A stretch of 64,000 nucleotides of DNA from positions 1 through 64,000 of the forward strand of contig JAJZPQ010000016.1 of the NCBI GenBank assembly GCA_021811085.1, written 5' to 3'. The position numbers were made by a program, and so were the translations under genes. This DNA is from Pseudomonadota bacterium (GTDB lineage: Bacteria > Pseudomonadota > Gammaproteobacteria > Burkholderiales > SG8-39). The notes beneath the pieces were generated by a model that was not told the origin of the DNA, made no database searches, and was given only the letters and a program-made list of their open reading frames with translations. The first letter of the stretch is position 1. Each line of letters opens with the position of its first letter. Shown one piece after another: positions 60,268 to 64,000 of the stretch.

Positions 60268-61059
60268 ATGAATGCGTGGATGATGGACCTTGTCTTTACC
60301 GTTTTCCTGCTCCTGGCATCTACCGGCGTATTTTTCTTCGTGGTTACGCGGGGCGCCCTGGTTTTGCGCGGTCTGTCGCCGGGTTCAGCCAGCGACAAAT
60401 CGCATGTGTACCCGATTTACTCGAACATGCGCCTGATCAAGCTGGTCGATTTCCAGCCCATCATCTCCGCCATCCTGCTGTTCCAGTATCACCACCTGGT
60501 GTCGAAAATCGTTTCCGAACTCAAGCAAATGGACCTCAGAAACAGGAAAGTGCTGATCACTTCCTGCGCGTTCGGCAATGTGATTCCGCGCGTGGTGCAG
60601 GCAGCGCTCGGTTCGGGCGCCGAGCGCGTGCTCATCGCCGACATCATCCAGAACGAACTGGTGCATGCAAAGACCAAGCTGACCGAGTACGCGGGCAGGG
60701 TCGAGTACGTCGAAGACAACGCCACCTCGATGACGCTCAAGCATGACGGCGTCGCCGCCAACGTCATTTTCTTCCTGCTGCACGAACTGCCGCATCACCT
60801 CAAAGGCCAGACCCTGAACGAGGCCGGACGCATGCTCGCCCCGGGCGGCAAGCTGTTCCTGGCCGAATTCCACCGGCCGCAGCTGTGGGTGCTGCGCGCG
60901 CTCAGCTGGACTTACTTCAAGGTGTTCGAGCCGCTGGGCCTCGCGTTGTGGGATACGCACGACCCGCTTGCCTTCCTCGAGAACGCGGGCGGATGGAAGT
61001 GCGAGCGCACCACCTATTTTTTCGGCAATTTCCAGATCATCACCGCGACCAAGCTGTAG
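60268..61059 (+). CDS. RquA-like SAM-dependent methyltransferase family protein
   Basis: This 263-residue protein has an N-terminal membrane helix (about residues 7-27) and a class I methyltransferase-type domain. Motif I is LITSCAFGNVIPRVV near residue 97. Then come LIADIIQNEL, VIFFLLHELPHHLKG (168-180), MLAPGGKLFLAEFHRP and FFGNFQIITATKL at the end. These match RquA, which makes rhodoquinone from ubiquinone for anaerobic fumarate respiration. The membrane helix is unusual for RquA and no rhodoquinone-dependent partner is nearby. A perfect FNR box upstream fits anaerobic use. Confidence 0.6.
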   Translation: MNAWMMDLVFTVFLLLASTGVFFFVVTRGALVLRGLSPGSASDKSHVYPIYSNMRLIKLVDFQPIISAILLFQYHHLVSKIVSELKQMDLRNRKVLITSCAFGNVIPRVVQAALGSGAERVLIADIIQNELVHAKTKLTEYAGRVEYVEDNATSMTLKHDGVAANVIFFLLHELPHHLKGQTLNEAGRMLAPGGKLFLAEFHRPQLWVLRALSWTYFKVFEPLGLALWDTHDPLAFLENAGGWKCERTTYFFGNFQIITATKL

Positions 61060-61119
61060 CGCTCGGCGCGCTGTTGCATGGCGGCAGCGGAAGACTCCTG
61101 CGGGAGCCTTCTTGCTTTT

Positions 61120-62271
61120 TCAGATGCGCAGCCAGCCGCGCTGCGCTGCCTGGTGCGCGAGGATGCCGAACAGCACGGCCGCACCCACATTCCAGATGGC
61201 GAAGGCAGCCGTGGCCAGCACCACGAAACGGTCGGCCTTGTCCGTGCCGCTGTCGCGGCTGCCCAGCGCGAGCTGCAGGCCGGCCAGGAACAGGATCACA
61301 CCGAGGACGTACTGCGGAAAAATCCTGAACAGCGTGACGATGGACGAGGACAAGAACAGCCCGGCGCCAAGCAGGATGCCGCCGAGGATGATGGATGAGC
61401 CGCCGGTGCGCGCGCCGAATTGCACGTGGCCGGCCATGCCGCCCGCGCCATGGCACATGGGTACGCCCCCGATCAGGCTCGCCCCCAGGTTCATCAGGCC
61501 GGTGGAGTAAGCCACCGAACGTTCGCTCACCGGCCGATCGGGAAACAGGCGGTTGTTCTCCTCCGTGATCGCGATGAAGGCATTGCCGAACGTCAAAGGC
61601 AGCTGCGGCAAGGCCAGCAGGATGAATCCCGTCCACAGATCGTTCAGCGTCAGCGACTGCCAGGCCAGCGCCGGAATTCTGAATTCAGGCTTCAGTGCGC
61701 CCAGGTCGCGCATCAGGCCCGGCTGCTCGGCGAGTGCGATCGCCACCCCCAGGGCGAGCAGCACCAGCATCGCCGGCACGCGCGGGCGTCCAAGCAGCAG
61801 CAGCGTCAATGCGAGCAGCAGGCCCGCGAGCCAGGGATTCGCGGCCATCATGTGTATGCCCCCGAGCATGAAGGAAAAGCCCAGACCCATGACCACGCCC
61901 AGCAACGCCGAGCGCGGCACCCAACGTGCGGCCCGCCGGCCCAGGCCAGTCAGCGCGAGGACGATCCACAGCAGGCCCGTCGTCAGCGCCGCGCCGATCA
62001 CCGCCCCCGCGCCCAGGCCCGCCGCGAGCATGCTCTGGCTCACCGCCGCTGCGCCTATGGCCTTCATCGGCTGCACCGGAAACGGCGTGCGGTGTATATA
62101 GCCGGCCACGATCAGCGCCGCACCGAAGGCCACGAGCAGGCCGTTCGCGTCCATGTTCAAGATCGACACGTAGGCGGCGACGAACGGAATCAGCGTTCCC
62201 AGATCGCCGAAAGCCCCGGACCATTCGGGCAGATCGAAGCGGTTCGGCGGGCGCGCGGATTCATGCTGCAT
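61120..62271 (-). CDS. Putative sulfate/molybdate transporter (MOT1 family)
   Basis: This 383-residue membrane protein has about 10-11 helices. Family features are EWSGAFGDLGTLIPF near residue 14, FPVQPMKAIGAAA near 67, LPQLPLTFGNAFIA near 215 and GGVPMCHGAGGMAGHVQFGARTG near 260, all as in MOT1-type molybdate or sulfate transporters. It is transcribed alone, convergent with the methyltransferase and divergent from the acyl-CoA dehydrogenase. ATG 62271 (MQHESARPP) is the most likely start. Confidence 0.87.
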   Translation of the reverse strand: MQHESARPPNRFDLPEWSGAFGDLGTLIPFVAAYVSILNMDANGLLVAFGAALIVAGYIHRTPFPVQPMKAIGAAAVSQSMLAAGLGAGAVIGAALTTGLLWIVLALTGLGRRAARWVPRSALLGVVMGLGFSFMLGGIHMMAANPWLAGLLLALTLLLLGRPRVPAMLVLLALGVAIALAEQPGLMRDLGALKPEFRIPALAWQSLTLNDLWTGFILLALPQLPLTFGNAFIAITEENNRLFPDRPVSERSVAYSTGLMNLGASLIGGVPMCHGAGGMAGHVQFGARTGGSSIILGGILLGAGLFLSSSIVTLFRIFPQYVLGVILFLAGLQLALGSRDSGTDKADRFVVLATAAFAIWNVGAAVLFGILAHQAAQRGWLRI

Positions 62272-62363
62272 ACGCCCGGAATCATACAAGAGTCCGCAGC
62301 GCGCAGATAGCCGGCGCAGGGACTTATACTGTAGGCACACTACTACAGACCAAGGAAAATCCC

Positions 62364-63605
62364 ATGCTCGACCATCTGCTCAACGCTGAACAACGCCGCG
62401 TGCGCAACGCCGCGCGCGAATTCGTGAATGCCACGCCGCGCCAGCTGATTCTGGACATGGACGCGGAGAAAGTGCGCTTCCCCAGGGAGTGGCTGCGCGA
62501 GGCCGGCCGGCGCAATCTGCTCGGCGTGCGCCAACCGCTGCAATGGGGCGGCCGCGGTCTGGATTGGGTGGCTTCCTGCGCGATCAGCGAGGAAATCGGC
62601 AGCTTGAGCTACGAGCTTGCCTGTGTCTTCGGCGTAGGGGCCGATCTGGTCTGCGACGCGATCGTGCTGCACGGCACCGATGAACAAAAGGCGCGCTACG
62701 TCCAGCCGCTGCTCCAAGGCGAGATATTCGCCGCCGAGTGCCTGACCGAACCGCGCGGCGGCTCCGACTTTTTCGGGGCAACCTCGACGGCAGAGGACAA
62801 AGGCGATTACTTTTTGCTTAACGGCCAGAAGCGCTTCATCGTCGGTGCGGAGGGCGCGGATTATTTTCTGGTCTATGCGCGCACCGATCCGGACCCGGCC
62901 GCCGCGCCGCAAAAGCGCATCAGCTGTTTCATCGTCGACCGCGGCCCCGGGGTCGAGGTCGAATACCTCTACGGCCTGATGGGCTGCCGCGGCGGCGGCA
63001 CCGGCCGGCTCGCGTTCAGGGACGTGAAGGTGCCGCGCGCGAACCTCGTCGGCGCGCTCAACGGCGCCTATCCGGTGTTCAATACCATGATGATCCCCGA
63101 GCGCCTCGGCACCGCAGCCATGACCGTAGGCCCGGCACGCTCCGCGCTGGACATTGCGACGCGCTACAGCTCGCAGCGCAAAGCCTTCGGGGAGACGATC
63201 AACCGTTTCCAGGGCGTGAGTTTCCAGGTGGCGGAGGGCGCGATGCTGCTCGATGCCTGCCGCGCGCTCGTCTATGCCACGTCGCGCGCGGTCGACGGCG
63301 GCATGGAAATGAATAAAGTGCGGCGCATGGTGTCCGAAACCAAGAAATTCGTCACCGAGTCCTGCCAGAAAGTGGTGCACAACTCGATGCAGGTGGTGGG
63401 CGGCATCGGCTACACCAACGTATTCCCGCTGGAGCGCATCTACCGCGACATCCGGCTGGCATCGATCTGGACCGGCACCAACGAGGTCATGGCGACCATC
63501 GTCGCGCACGAGTGGTACCGCGAGGTGGCCGCAGGCCGCGGCACACGCGATTACGCCGCCGATGCCCCCGAGGCCGAGGCAGCGGACGAGATCAATTTCG
63601 GCTAG
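62364..63605 (+). CDS. Acyl-CoA dehydrogenase
   Basis: This 413-residue FAD enzyme has the helical N-domain (NAEQRRVRNAAREFV), the FAD/substrate loop AAECLTEPRGGSDFFGATSTAE, FIVGAEGADYFLVYART in the beta domain, GCRGGGTGRLAFRDVKVPRANLVG and a C-domain with the FAD-binding GGIGYTNVFPLERIYRDIR and WTGTNEVM end. It acts on an unknown acyl-CoA; it is unlike the pair at 29-31 kb. AAGGAAAA precedes the start. It stands alone. Confidence 0.92.
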   Translation: MLDHLLNAEQRRVRNAAREFVNATPRQLILDMDAEKVRFPREWLREAGRRNLLGVRQPLQWGGRGLDWVASCAISEEIGSLSYELACVFGVGADLVCDAIVLHGTDEQKARYVQPLLQGEIFAAECLTEPRGGSDFFGATSTAEDKGDYFLLNGQKRFIVGAEGADYFLVYARTDPDPAAAPQKRISCFIVDRGPGVEVEYLYGLMGCRGGGTGRLAFRDVKVPRANLVGALNGAYPVFNTMMIPERLGTAAMTVGPARSALDIATRYSSQRKAFGETINRFQGVSFQVAEGAMLLDACRALVYATSRAVDGGMEMNKVRRMVSETKKFVTESCQKVVHNSMQVVGGIGYTNVFPLERIYRDIRLASIWTGTNEVMATIVAHEWYREVAAGRGTRDYAADAPEAEAADEINFG

Positions 63606-63698
63606 GCTACGGAAGAATTGCGACCCGACGGAGATTGATCTTGCTCAACACGGCTGCGCGGCAGCACGACTAGGCTAGACAGAATAACGGAGAAAGCG

Positions 63699-63986
63699 AT
63701 GAACAAAAGCGAATTCGATATCGACCGCGCGAAAAGCCTGGTGCAGGAGATCTCTGCCAATCTGGCCGAATTGCCCCAAGACAGCCCCAAGTACGCGCAA
63801 TTGCGCGCGGAAGTGGAAGACCTCAAAGCGATGCTGAACAGCGCCGAGATTCATCTGCCTCTGCTCGAGGATCAAATGAAATCGGTGCATGGCTCGTTCG
63901 ACCGCGCGGCGGTGGAACTGCGCGCAGACGGCGTGCGCGTCGGCATTTTCCTGAGGGAGATCGGACGCATGCTGGGTCTGGACTGA
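63699..63986 (+). CDS. Hypothetical protein
   Basis: This 95-residue, mainly helical, charged protein has heptad-like spacing (LVQEISANLAEL, YAQLRAEVEDLKAML) suggesting a short coiled coil, followed by a helix (VRVGIFLREIGRML). No domain is recognised and there is no signal peptide. ACGGAGAAAG precedes ATG 63699. The gene is 93 bases after the acyl-CoA dehydrogenase stop. Another ATG lies at the very end of the window (63998). Confidence 0.65.
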   Translation: MNKSEFDIDRAKSLVQEISANLAELPQDSPKYAQLRAEVEDLKAMLNSAEIHLPLLEDQMKSVHGSFDRAAVELRADGVRVGIFLREIGRMLGLD

Positions 63987-64000
63987 GCGTCCGCACCATG

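Overview
The window is gene-dense, high-G+C DNA of proteobacterial type. The gene set fits a betaproteobacterium, probably of the Burkholderiales: a TonB-ExbB-ExbD-ExbD-TPR block behind a large TonB receptor, several acyl-CoA dehydrogenase/CoA-transferase genes, CUT1 sugar uptake, a LapG/LapD pair, a DUF971 gene and a glycine riboswitch in front of gcvTHP. This placement is inferred from gene content only. No rRNA, tRNA, CRISPR array, intact insertion sequence or prophage was seen.

Layout. 0-0.8 kb: the start of a leftward gene and a Phd/ParE toxin-antitoxin pair. 0.9-9.7 kb: an MFS transporter, then a carbohydrate cluster (CUT1 importer, mannonate-oxidoreductase-type SDR, IolC-like PfkB kinase and a divergent LacD-type aldolase) that reads as import, oxidation, phosphorylation and aldol cleavage of an unknown sugar or sugar acid. 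9.7-11.3 kb: a CitE-like lyase, a deletion scar fusing two broken oxidoreductase genes, and an acyl-CoA-binding protein. 11.3-15.6 kb: two MFS transporters and an esterase. 16-23 kb: a TonB-dependent receptor and a complete energising system, with a decayed IS91-type transposase fragment between them. 23-27 kb: an acetyltransferase, a truncated SDR, a hydrolase with two small zinc-ribbon genes, and glgC. 27-33.5 kb: acyl-CoA catabolism, with two crotonases, a CoA-transferase, paired acyl-CoA dehydrogenases and a Fe-type alcohol dehydrogenase. 33.5-41.6 kb: envelope functions, with an AmiD-like amidase, a QseBC/PmrAB-type two-component system, an SbmA/BacA-type ABC protein, a rhomboid, a DegP-type protease, a small exported peptide and an ion channel. 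41.6-47.3 kb: DUF349, TspO, ankyrin, GST-like and hydrolase genes. 47.4-54.8 kb: lapG-lapD, then gcvTHP under a tandem glycine riboswitch. 55-60 kb: an SDR, then a leftward operon of DUF971, a CCAEP-tail radical SAM protein, an ATP-grasp protein and a nitronate monooxygenase-like protein. 60-64 kb: an RquA-like methyltransferase behind a perfect FNR box, a MOT1-type transporter, an acyl-CoA dehydrogenase and a small hypothetical gene.

The most notable signals are these. (1) Two PmrA-type boxes with identical geometry lie in front of the ABC protein and the DegP-type protease, just downstream of the two-component genes, suggesting a local envelope-stress regulon. (2) The DUF971/radical SAM/ATP-grasp/oxygenase operon looks like an uncharacterised modification pathway. 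(3) The RquA-like gene with a perfect FNR box suggests oxygen-controlled quinone modification. (4) The importer-SDR-kinase-aldolase set has no recognised substrate. Small-scale genome decay is visible at 10.6-10.9, 18.8-18.95 and 23.8-24.1 kb.
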